Assembly (NCBI RefSeq): GCF_900104815.1
Contig: NZ_FNTD01000005.1
Coordinates: 1-62,239, forward strand
DNA: 62,239 nucleotides
Source of the DNA: Streptomyces misionensis
Lineage (GTDB): Bacteria; Actinomycetota; Actinomycetes; Streptomycetales; Streptomycetaceae
Direction of reading: 5' to 3'
Part shown: one piece after another, positions 30,750 to 37,594 of the stretch
Position numbering within the stretch: position 1 is the first letter of the stretch
Layout: the number at the start of each line of letters is the position of its first letter
Notes under the pieces: model-generated
The model's database searches: none
The model's input: the letters and a program-made list of their open reading frames with translations, nothing else
What the model was told of the DNA's origin: nothing
Made by a program: the position numbers and the translations under genes

Positions 30750-32132
30750 ATGACCACGGTAGTCACTCAGCGCCCCGACCACCACGAGGAGGACCCCGGC
30801 GGCGGCTTCCACCGGTCCGTCCTGCCGCAGAACATCGAGGGCGAGCAGTCGGTGCTGGGCGGGCAGCTGCTCAGCCGCGACGCCATCGCCGACTTCCTCG
30901 GCTCGCCGATGACACCCGCGGACTACTACCGGCCCGCGCACGAGACGATCCAGCAGGCGATCATCAAGCTCTACGGCGATGGTGAACCCGTCGACCCGAT
31001 CACGGTCGCCGCCGAGCTGACCAAGTCCGGCGACATCACCCGGGTCGGTGGCGCCGCCTACCTGCACGCCCTCGTCCAGGCCGTGCCGACCGCGGCGAGC
31101 GTGGAGTACTACGCCGAGATCGTCCACGACCTGGCCGTACGCCGCCGCCTCATCGAGGCCGGCACCCGGATCCAGGCCATGGCCTGGTCCGGCGAGGGCG
31201 AGGTGGCCCAGGTCTCCGACGCCGCCCAGGCCGAGATCCACGCAGCCACCGAGATCGCTCAGGCCGCCGATCCCAAGCGCCCCGGCGAGGGCAGCCTGGC
31301 CTCCACCATCGACGAGCTGCAGGCGATCCAGAACCGCAACGGTGAGCTCACCGGGGTGTCCACCGGCTTCAAGGACCTCGACCTCCTGACCCAGGGCCTC
31401 CAGCCGGGCCAGTTGGTCGTCGTCGCCGCTCGCCCGGCCATGGGCAAGTCCACCCTCGCGCTCGACTTCGCCCGGGCGTGCTCGATCCGTGACGGCCTGC
31501 CCAGCGTGTTCTTCTCGTTGGAGATGGGCATCTCCGAGATCAACATGCGGATGCTGTCCGCCGAGGCCCGCGTCGGCCTGCACAAGATGCGCTCCGGGAA
31601 CCTCACCGAGGACGACTGGAAGGCCATCAGCCGCAGGACCCCGGCCATCGAGGCCGCGCCGCTGTTCCTCGACGACTCCGCCGACCTGACCATGCTCCAG
31701 ATCCGCTCGAAGTGCCGGCGCCTGCAGCAGAAGCACGGGCTGAGCCTGATCGTCGTGGACTACCTGCAGCTCATGGAGTCCGGCAAGCGCGCGGAGAACC
31801 GCGTGGTCGAGGTCGGCCAGATCTCCCGGGGCCTGAAGAAGCTCGCCAAGGAGCTCAGCGTGCCGGTCGTCGCCCTGTCCCAGCTCAACCGCGGCTCCGA
31901 GCAGCGCACCGACAAGCGTCCCCAGGTCTCCGACCTGCGTGAGTCCGGCTCGATCGAGCAAGACGCCGACATGGTCATCCTGCTGCACCGCGAGGACGCC
32001 TACGAGAAGGAGTCCCCGCGCGCGGGCGAGGCCGACCTGATCGTCGCCAAGCACCGCAACGGGCCCACGGCGACGATCACCGTGGCGTTCCAGGGCCACT
32101 ACTCGCGCTTCGTGGACATGGCCCAGACCTGA
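30750..32132 (+). CDS. DnaB-like replicative helicase, 460 aa
   Basis: ATG at 30750 with AGGAGATCGGA upstream. The N-terminal domain (about 20-130) matches DnaB: LPQNIEGEQSVLGGQLLSRD, YYRPAHETIQQAIIKLY. The RecA motor follows: STGFKDLDLLTQGLQPGQLV, Walker A ARPAMGKST (about 228-236), SLEMGISEINMRMLSAEARV, Walker B LIVVDYLQL (about 333-341), SQLNRGSEQR, RESGSIEQDADMVILLHRED. Near-full length for DnaB. It is the second gene of the replication module and would unwind the origin. A short tail remnant of a second, diverged copy lies at 32379-32441. Confidence 0.88.
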   Translation: MTTVVTQRPDHHEEDPGGGFHRSVLPQNIEGEQSVLGGQLLSRDAIADFLGSPMTPADYYRPAHETIQQAIIKLYGDGEPVDPITVAAELTKSGDITRVGGAAYLHALVQAVPTAASVEYYAEIVHDLAVRRRLIEAGTRIQAMAWSGEGEVAQVSDAAQAEIHAATEIAQAADPKRPGEGSLASTIDELQAIQNRNGELTGVSTGFKDLDLLTQGLQPGQLVVVAARPAMGKSTLALDFARACSIRDGLPSVFFSLEMGISEINMRMLSAEARVGLHKMRSGNLTEDDWKAISRRTPAIEAAPLFLDDSADLTMLQIRSKCRRLQQKHGLSLIVVDYLQLMESGKRAENRVVEVGQISRGLKKLAKELSVPVVALSQLNRGSEQRTDKRPQVSDLRESGSIEQDADMVILLHREDAYEKESPRAGEADLIVAKHRNGPTATITVAFQGHYSRFVDMAQT

Positions 32133-32163
32133 CCAGACCCTGAACCCGCGAACGTTGTCCGCT

Positions 32164-32192
32164 CGCCCCCGGCGCACTCACGTGCCGGGGCG
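32164..32192 (+). terminator. Hairpin after the helicase gene
   Basis: CGCCCCCGGC / GCCGGGGCG with one bulge and a 10-nt loop, 32 bases past the helicase stop. Confidence 0.65.
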
Positions 32193-32213
32193 TCGTCGTC
32201 CCCCGACCCAACC

Positions 32214-32300
32214 GGCTATTAACAGGCCGCTGCGCCCGGACACCACGGTGTTCGGTGCGGCTCGCACCGCACCCAACACCCCACGTCAGAGCACCTCTCG
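32214..32300. repeat. Hairpin element A
   Basis: Begins GGCTATTAACAGGCC and contains a 14-position stem (32247-32260 with 32267-32280, one C-C mismatch, loop CTCGCA). The tail CAGAGCACCTCTC matches element B. See element B at 33427-33515. Confidence 0.75.
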
Positions 32301-32378
32301 TGCCCGGCCTGGGTAACCGCCCGGCGAGCGCGGGCGGCACGGTGCCGTTCAACGCCCAGGCCAGCATACGGTCCCACT

Positions 32379-32441
32379 GCGACGGTCACCGTGGCCTTCC
32401 AGGGGCATTACAGCCGGTTCGTGGATATGGCCCAGACCTGA
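32379..32441 (+). pseudogene. Orphan 3' tail of a second DnaB-like helicase gene
   Basis: Twenty codons plus TGA encode ATVTVAFQGHYSRFVDMAQT, almost identical to the end of the intact helicase (ATITVAFQGHYSRFVDMAQT), but with many synonymous differences (ggg/ggc, cat/cac, agc/tcg, gat/gac). It is therefore not a recent duplication. It looks like the surviving end of a former helicase gene after replacement by a related one. Confidence 0.8.
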
Positions 32442-32498
32442 GCCCGCGACAGTGACCGCTTCTGGTGGCAGGCTGCCGCTCGTCTAGTCACACAGACC

Positions 32499-32526
32499 GC
32501 CCTCGGCGCACTCCCGCGCCGAGGGC
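32499..32526. terminator. Hairpin between convergent sequences
   Basis: GCCCTCGGCGC / GCGCCGAGGGC, 11-bp perfect stem, 6-nt loop, 28 bases past the stop of the leftward 276-aa gene. Confidence 0.75.
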
Positions 32527-32553
32527 GTGGCACGTTCTGGCGGCTGTCGAGGT

Positions 32554-33384
32554 TCAGTCGGCCCAGCGCGTGGCGAAGATCTGGGCCTGGGCTTCTTCTT
32601 CAGCGGTGTCGGCGGTGCGCTCGTAGTGGCAGACGAGGCATTGGCCGACGCCGACACCCATGCCGTAGTCGTCCTGATGTTCAGAGCTGAAGGACTCGTA
32701 GCCGCAAACGGGGCAGTACTGCAGGTCGAGGCCCTCGGGGTTGTGCTTCGGGTGGTAGGGCTCGTGGAGTCCGGCTGCGGCCTCCGCACGGCGGGCGGCT
32801 TCTTCGTCGCCGATGCGCAGGAGCAGGGCGGCTGCGCGGGCCCGGGAGTGGGCATCGGCGTCGCTGGCCTCCTCCCAGGCCCGGTCGGCGTGCTCGGAGC
32901 TGAGACAGCGCAGGGCGATGTGGTCGTCCAGGGCGAGCAGGGCGTCGATGTGTCGGCGTTCCAGGGCGCCAGTGCCGCTGGCGTGGCGGACCGGCTGTGT
33001 GCGGCGCAGTCCGTCGCGCAGGGTCTCGACGTCGATACGGGTGTCGAGCGGCGGCAGCGGTGGGAAGTCTTCGACCCATGGCCACGGCGTGCCGGCTGGG
33101 GCGGCGGCCGGCTTGTCCGGCTCGGGGTCGGGCAGGACGAAGACACCGGTCTGTCCGGGGTCGGCGGGGGCCTTCTCCGCCTCCTCGATGACCTTCAGCA
33201 ACGCCGAAGCGGATTTGATGCGGCCGTCCGGGTAGGCGAGCTGGGTTGGCCACTCGTGGGCGACGATCGCCGCCAGGCCGTTGGTGAGGGCGGTGTCGAA
33301 GGCGCCGGCGGCCGCGGCTGCCGTGGGGGCCAGCTCCAGGTCGGTGGTGCACTTGGCGTAGGTCTCTGCGCGCTCGCTCTGCAT
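32554..33384 (-). CDS. Hypothetical protein with C-terminal zinc ribbon, 276 aa
   Basis: ATG at 33384; ribosome-binding site weak. The N-terminal 80 residues are helical. The middle has a Pro-rich linker (WVEDFPPLPPLDTRIDVETL) and a helical region rich in Ala/Glu. The end has CPVCGYESFSSEHQDDYGMG and CLVCHYERTA, two CxxC pairs that should bind one zinc. No catalytic motif recognised. It is flanked by hairpin elements A and B and by a 15-bp inverted repeat, so it may have arrived as a module. Confidence 0.6.
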   Translation of the reverse strand: MQSERAETYAKCTTDLELAPTAAAAAGAFDTALTNGLAAIVAHEWPTQLAYPDGRIKSASALLKVIEEAEKAPADPGQTGVFVLPDPEPDKPAAAPAGTPWPWVEDFPPLPPLDTRIDVETLRDGLRRTQPVRHASGTGALERRHIDALLALDDHIALRCLSSEHADRAWEEASDADAHSRARAAALLLRIGDEEAARRAEAAAGLHEPYHPKHNPEGLDLQYCPVCGYESFSSEHQDDYGMGVGVGQCLVCHYERTADTAEEEAQAQIFATRWAD

Positions 33385-33426
33385 GGCGTCATCATCATCG
33401 CGTCCCCGGTGTCTGGGACAGGAAAT

Positions 33427-33515
33427 TCTGTTAACAGGCCGTTGCGCCCACCTCCAAGAGGTGATGGGTGCGGCTGGTACCGCACCCATCACCCCAGCTC
33501 AGAGCACTTCTCCGC
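33427..33515. repeat. Hairpin element B
   Basis: Shares CTRTTAACAGGCCGYTGCGCCC and the CAGAGCACYTCTC end with element A. Its stem GGTGATGGGTGCGG / CCGCACCCATCACC is perfect (14 bp, loop CTGGTA). Stem positions that differ from element A do so on both arms, so the hairpin is conserved while its sequence changed. Confidence 0.8.
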
Positions 33516-34560
33516 CCTACTCCCGCGCGGATGATCTTGACCCCCTCGCGCTGGAAGCGGAGCCGTGGCCCGGGCCAGAGACAGCGGGCAGCCGGAACGG
33601 CAGGTCATGCGCCGGACAACATCCGTCGAGCGCAAGGGCCTGTTAATAGCCCGGAGGGAGGGAGGCGCGGCCTGCCACCCATTCGGGTGACAGGCCGCGC
33701 CGTGGGCTGACTCTGGGGGGAACATGCAGGTCAGAACCTAGAAAGGAGCCCTTCGGGCACGACTTCCAAACCCCATCGGCTCCGCCGATGAACACAGACG
33801 CGCTTCGCGCGGCGACTTACAAGAGCGGGGCGGCGCGTCCCTGGGCGACGCTGTGCGCCTCTCATACGCTGATCCGCACTCCTCTGGACGCCGACGTCGA
33901 GATAGACGCCCTGAACGCCCTTCCAGCCCCGTCTCGGGCTTGTCTGCCTGATCCCTCGTCCCCGGAGCGCCGGTATCGACCAGGTCAGGGCGGTGTATGC
34001 GGTAGCTCATCCGCAGATGCGATGTCGAGGACGTCCGCCGGCCCCGTCCGCGATCCGCGGACACGACCCACGGTCGCCGACCGCATGCGGGCCGAACCTG
34101 GCATGTGGCCACCTCAGGCCCTTGCTGCCCTATGCCCTCTTCCGGCAGACTAGCGGCCAGGTCTGGCATGCCCGGACCTAGACGAAAGATCGAGTCACTA
34201 ATTCGGGAAGTATCTGAGAATAGATGGCGTGGTTTATCGGGAAGGTTAAGCCTACGTTGTTTTACAACAACTAGGTATATCCCCGAGGCTACCCAAAAAA
34301 CCCCCGAATTCCTCTCTTTCCAAGAGTCCTCACAAATCACTTCCCACGGCACTAGGGCGACCCAGGGCTGAGCAACTCCTCGCCCCTCCAGGGTCCTCCA
34401 GGCCTCCTGCCGTAGGACCCGCTGCCGAACGCAGCGGGTCCTTGGCATGCCTGCGTGCCTGCCAGCGCAGGCACGCATGTCCGCCCCTTCGTCCCCCGGC
34501 CCCCGCCGGTTCGTCAGGACAGGGGGCCTCTGCACTGCCCCCTGCCGGAAAGGCACGGCA
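33516..34560. other. 1-kb region without a clear gene
   Basis: Contains GGCCTGTTAATAGCC (33637-33651), the inverse of the start of element A. Small hairpins lie at 33765-33820 (CATCGGC-tcc-GCCGATG, CGCG-CTTCG-CGCG). A locally A/T-rich, stop-rich stretch at about 34180-34350 includes GTTGTTTTACAAC. Two hairpins end the region: GGACCCGCTGC / GCAGCGGGTCC (34415-34441) and CGTGCCTGC / GCAGGCACG (34454-34475). Open frames here have no coding character or ribosome-binding sites. Confidence 0.55.
34415..34441 (+). terminator. Hairpin GGACCCGCTGC / GCAGCGGGTCC
   Basis: 11-bp perfect stem, 5-nt loop, followed by TTGG. No protein gene lies upstream, so it may end a non-coding transcript. Confidence 0.6.
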
Positions 34561-34914
34561 GTGCGCATGACTCTGGCTTCCCTTCCCTCCCTTGCTGCGG
34601 GCGGTGCAGGGCTGTCTGCTCTCCTGGCAGGAGCACCTTGGTGGGCCGCGCTGCTCGGCTCCGCCGTCATCGCTCTAGTGCCGCCGGTCATTGCTCAGCT
34701 ACGGGCCTGGTCACGGGACAGGACTGACAGGGAATTTCAGAGAGCGTTTATCCAGTTCGTCAACCAGCTTCCAGAGCCGGAACAAAAAACCCAGGCGATG
34801 ATCGATTACCGAAGAGCAGAGCCACAACCCTCCACAGGAAACGCTGAACCGACCGGTCAGGACCCTCCGCCACCGAACTCGGCTCAGAATGCGGCGGATC
34901 CCCAAGGGCCCTGA
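34561..34914 (+). CDS. Small membrane protein, 117 aa
   Basis: GTG at 34561 with GGAAAGG about 7 bases upstream (ATG 34567 is an alternative). Two hydrophobic segments (SLPSLAAGGAGLSALLAG and WWAALLGSAVIALVPPVIAQ) are followed by a charged region (RAWSRDRTDREFQRAFIQFV) and a Pro/Asn-rich tail. A perfect hairpin terminator follows. The sequence has somewhat lower GC than its neighbours. No family recognised. Confidence 0.6.
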   Translation: MRMTLASLPSLAAGGAGLSALLAGAPWWAALLGSAVIALVPPVIAQLRAWSRDRTDREFQRAFIQFVNQLPEPEQKTQAMIDYRRAEPQPSTGNAEPTGQDPPPPNSAQNAADPQGP

Positions 34915-34931
34915 CAGGTAGGTAACAAGCC

Positions 34932-34961
34932 GGCCTTGTAGCCGTCTCCGGCTACAAGGCC
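34932..34961 (+). terminator. Hairpin GGCCTTGTAGCC / GGCTACAAGGCC
   Basis: 12-bp perfect stem, 6-nt loop, 18 bases past the 117-aa gene stop. Confidence 0.8.
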
Positions 34962-34971
34962 GCACTGTGCC

Positions 34972-35098
34972 CGTGATGAACAACGAACCCAGCAGGTCCG
35001 TGCCGTATGCCTCGAGGATCAGGTGCACCAGGCGCTCGCCGAACGCGGGCCGATCAGGCTCAGGACGGCCTCGGCCCAGTCCGGGGTGAGCGCCGAAG
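34972..35098 (-). pseudogene. Frameshifted gene fragment (minus strand)
   Basis: Minus-strand sequence reads ALTPDWAEAVLSLIG in one frame and, continuing in another, FGERLVHLILEAYGTDLLGS followed by LFITG. Joined, they give a coherent helical protein segment, so a gene fragment with a frameshift is likely. No start or stop can be assigned. Confidence 0.4.
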
Positions 35099-35107
35099 GG
35101 CCAAGGG

Positions 35108-35224
35108 GATGATCTTAAAGTCCTGGATGCCCTGCCCGCCGGCACCGCGGCGGTCGCCGCCCGCGACGAGGTCCTGGCGCTGCTGGAGGAACTGCACGCC
35201 GCCCGTCACGGCCACACCGGTTAG
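35108..35224 (+). pseudogene. Orphan 3' gene tail, copy 1
   Basis: Encodes DDLKVLDALPAG-TAAVAARDEVLALLEELHAARHGHTG and TAG, without a start. It is related to the tail at 35637-35810 (AARDEV...ALL.ELHAARHG). Palindrome P7 starts 2 bases after the stop. Confidence 0.65.
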
Positions 35225-35226
35225 GG

Positions 35227-35243
35227 CCGTTGGTTCCAACAGG
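35227..35243. repeat. Dispersed palindrome, copy P7
   Basis: CCGTTGGTTCCAACAGG followed by TCTGACAGG, immediately downstream of orphan tail 1. Confidence 0.8.
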
Positions 35244-35324
35244 TCTGACAGGGCGTGATCAGGTGTTTTCCCGGCCCTCCGGGATCCAGCGTGATGGCCG
35301 GGCCACGATGGGCTGTTGCCGGGC

Positions 35325-35588
35325 TTATGTGTGGGCGAGCTCCTCCAGCAGCGCGTCGAGGAACTCCGGGTCGCCGTCCTCTTGGAGACCGATCTGTGCG
35401 CAGGTCATGCCGGCGGCGTGCAGGCGGTTGCGGGTGGTGGCGTGTCCGGGGTGGAGACGTTGAAGGTGTTGTGCGTGCGGGGTGGCTTCCTCGGTGCGGT
35501 CGAGGAGCGCGATGAGCTGACCGGTGGTGAGGTGGGTGTGGCCGGTGGCGGCGAGGGCGCGTTGCACGGCCCGGTCGTAGGCGTTCAT
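35325..35588 (-). CDS. Hypothetical helical protein, 87 aa
   Basis: ATG at 35588 with GTGGACG upstream. The product is helical, with LTTGQLIALLDRTEEATPHA, a His-rich middle (HAQHLQRLHPGHATTRNRLH) and MTCAQIGLQEDGDPEFLDAL near the end. No family recognised. It lies between two orphan gene tails, so it may itself be an inserted cassette. Confidence 0.5.
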   Translation of the reverse strand: MNAYDRAVQRALAATGHTHLTTGQLIALLDRTEEATPHAQHLQRLHPGHATTRNRLHAAGMTCAQIGLQEDGDPEFLDALLEELAHT

Positions 35589-35636
35589 GGGCGTCCACCG
35601 TAGCTGGGATCGGTCCGCCCCGGGCTAGGGCGTTGA

Positions 35637-35810
35637 CCGCACCGCGAGCTCGACGGGCCCGGCCTCGCCGCCCGACTGCGCGCGCTGCGCCTGATCCTCG
35701 ACTCCTACGGCGCCGACCCGCCCGCCGGCACCGCGGCGCCCGCCGCCCGCGACGAGGTCCAGGCGCTGCTGCAGGAACTGCACGCCGCCCGCCACGGCCT
35801 GACGGATTAG
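35637..35810 (+). pseudogene. Orphan 3' gene tail, copy 2
   Basis: An in-frame TGA at 35634 precedes RELDGPGLAARLRALRLILDS, YGADPPAGTAAPAARDEVQA and LLQELHAARHGLTD, ending in TAG. No start codon is available. It is homologous to the tail at 35108-35224. Palindrome P8 begins 3 bases after the stop. Confidence 0.7.
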
Positions 35811-35813
35811 GAG

Positions 35814-35829
35814 CGTTAGGTCTAACAGG
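35814..35829. repeat. Dispersed palindrome, copy P8
   Basis: GCGTTAGGTCTAACAGG followed by TCCGACC, directly after orphan tail 2. Confidence 0.8.
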
Positions 35830-35879
35830 TCCGACCCGCCCCTTGATTAGGGGTTCCCTCCACTCCGAGCGATGGTCAG

Positions 35880-35899
35880 ACCCGTTGGGCCCAATGGGT
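35880..35899. repeat. Dispersed palindrome, copy P9
   Basis: ACCCGTTGGGCCCAATGGGT, followed by CTAAACGG. It touches the stop of the leftward 168-aa gene (35900-35902). Confidence 0.8.
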
Positions 35900-36406
35900 C
35901 TAAACGGCCTCTGCCTGCCCTTCATCGTCGAGCCCTTCGGAGCGGCGGACGGGCCCGAACCGCGCTTCGGACTCCTCGATGATCCGACCGGCAGGGATAA
36001 GGTCTCCCAGCTCGATCGCGAGCACAGCGCGCACGAACGCGGCGAGCGTGACGGCGCCATTGCGCACCTCGAAGCAGCGCAGCACCCCGTCCGAGAATGC
36101 GGCACGGTGGCGGCACCCGGCATGGACGCAGTAGCCCTCGACGGCCAGGGCGAGCCGCCGGAAGGCGGCGTCCTTCTCCGGGGTGCACTGCGCGGGGCAG
36201 CCGAGGTGATCCAGCGTGATCCGCAGATGGGCGGCGTTCTTCTCGGCCTTCCGGATGGTCAGCCGCCCGCCGCCGGGCGTGACGTAGCGCCCGGCCTCCA
36301 CCGGGGCGTACGGGTGGATCAGCGGCAGCTTCACCTCCGAGCCGTGCAGGACGGGCAGCCCGTCGTACTCGATGTACGGGCCGGCGGCACCGCGGTCCTC
36401 GGTCAT
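35900..36406 (-). CDS. Hypothetical Cys/His protein, 168 aa
   Basis: ATG at 36406 with GGAGGAGACGAGGAACGC upstream, overlapping the 54-aa gene stop (ATGA). Visible features: YIEYDGLPVLHGSEVKLPLI, GRYVTPGGGRLTIRKAEKN, then CPAQCTPEKDAAFRRLALAV and GYCVHAGCRHR. Two Cys pairs plus His suggest metal binding. The C-terminal 60 residues are helical. No family recognised. Palindrome P9 adjoins its stop. Confidence 0.6.
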   Translation of the reverse strand: MTEDRGAAGPYIEYDGLPVLHGSEVKLPLIHPYAPVEAGRYVTPGGGRLTIRKAEKNAAHLRITLDHLGCPAQCTPEKDAAFRRLALAVEGYCVHAGCRHRAAFSDGVLRCFEVRNGAVTLAAFVRAVLAIELGDLIPAGRIIEESEARFGPVRRSEGLDDEGQAEAV

Positions 36407-36567
36407 GCGTTCCTCGTCTCCTCCGCCCGGTCGGCGGGCTCGTGGCCTTGGTCCTCGTCGTCCTGGTGGTCATCGGCGGGCCAGACGCCGAACGGGCCGG
36501 GCAGGCCGGGGCCGGTGGCGCCGAGCTGCATAGCGCCGCCCTTGAGCCGGTGGTGGACACGGATCAC
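36403..36567 (-). CDS. Small acidic protein, 54 aa
   Basis: GTG at 36567 with CAGGAGAACC upstream. The peptide starts basic (IRVHHRLKGGAMQLG) and ends in an acidic stretch (PADDHQDDEDQGHEPADRAE). Its stop overlaps the 168-aa gene start (ATGA), so the pair is coupled. Function unknown. Confidence 0.55.
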   Translation of the reverse strand: MIRVHHRLKGGAMQLGATGPGLPGPFGVWPADDHQDDEDQGHEPADRAEETRNA

Positions 36568-36792
36568 AGGCGCGGTTCTCCTGCGGTCGGCGAGCGGTAC
36601 CGCCCCATGGTGGCCCCTGCGGGGGGCCACATAAGGCCGTTCCGGTCATGTTCATACCGCTGTGGCCCGCCCTGTGGCCTCGCCTGTGTCCCTGAACGTG
36701 CACTCGTGAATGCTCAGGTCAGGGCATGATTTCCTGGCAGATGGGTGCCCACCCCTGCCCCCGCCGCCACCTGGTCACCGCACGTATGACAC

Positions 36793-37164
36793 TCAAGCAC
36801 GCCGACGGCGCTGTGCCTGCTGCGCCCCTCCGCCAGGGAGACGTTGACGCGACGGCGTGACCGCCACAGAGGACTTGGCCCCGGCTCCCTTCGCTTTACG
36901 GGCGAGCGGGCGCCGGGGTTTCTCCTTGTCCGGCGGCGGGAGTTCGGGCTTCTCCTCCTTGCCCGTCGGCTCGTTGGCGACGCCAACCCAGGTCCCCAGC
37001 GCCTTGACCATCTCCAGCACCACCTGTTGCCGGGGTGCGGAGAGGAACGGCCAGAGCACCCAGGCCGGGGCGGACAGACAGACGATCACGAGCAGCGGGA
37101 GCATGCGGACGGCGACGAGGAGCGCCTTGGTTGTGCCAGGTGGGAGGGACGGCAGGGACGGCAT
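36793..37164 (-). CDS. Small membrane-anchored basic protein, 123 aa
   Basis: ATG at 37164; no strong ribosome-binding site. One or two hydrophobic spans (about 12-45: ALLVAVRMLPLLVIVCLSAP, WVLWPFLS) are followed by a helix (QQVVLEMVKALGTWVGVANE) and a Lys/Pro-rich, strongly basic tail. It is probably a membrane protein with a cytoplasmic DNA-binding or protein-binding tail. No family recognised. Confidence 0.55.
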   Translation of the reverse strand: MPSLPSLPPGTTKALLVAVRMLPLLVIVCLSAPAWVLWPFLSAPRQQVVLEMVKALGTWVGVANEPTGKEEKPELPPPDKEKPRRPLARKAKGAGAKSSVAVTPSRQRLPGGGAQQAQRRRRA

Positions 37165-37594
37165 CGGAGGACCGCTTTCGAGTCGAGAACCGAGCCGCTA
37201 GCAGAGAGACGAGCACCTGGGCCCGAATCGCCTAGTGGTGACTCTCATCACATCTAGCGGCGTTTTTTTTGTGGTTCTCGACCCCTTAGACAGATCGAGG
37301 GGGAGCGCAGACCGCTTCGGTGTGCCGAGAACCAATCCCGCTCACAACCAAGGGGGCACTTCGTGACCCGTTAGTTACCGAAAGGGATTTTTTTTGGCTC
37401 TCGGGCCGAATCGAACTCCCGAGTCCGCTGAGACGCCAGCGGTAGCTAGCCCCATGCTAGCGAATCCGCGGCCGCCGCGTGTCTCCCCGGTCGCCCTCAT
37501 GGATGCCCCCTGGACGGCCGGGAGTTGGGCACGCACGCCACCTCGAGCCCGGGCTGCGGCCACTGGTACGTTCGGACCGTGATCGACTTAGGCA
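37165..37594. other. 430-bp region with T8 runs and hairpin arrays
   Basis: Holds two T8 runs (37263-37270, 37388-37395). A hairpin lies just before the first (37229-37261). Perfect 8-bp arms GGTTCTCG (37273-37280) and CGAGAACC (37326-37333) follow. A three-hairpin array lies at 37400-37461: CTCGGG/CCCGAG, CCGCTG/CAGCGG, GCTAGC/GCTAGC. On the minus strand the array reads like the 3' half of a class II tRNA, with AGTTCGATTC in the last loop. No intact tRNA can be folded because the 5' acceptor strand is missing. Confidence 0.5.

Noticed and set aside
33738..34691. 317-residue minus-strand frame
   Set aside because: Runs through hairpins and the A/T-rich island, shows no coding bias, and overlaps a better-supported small gene.
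37400..37461. Functional tRNA gene
   Set aside because: The 5' acceptor strand and D arm are missing, two T-stem pairs do not form, and position 33 would not be U.
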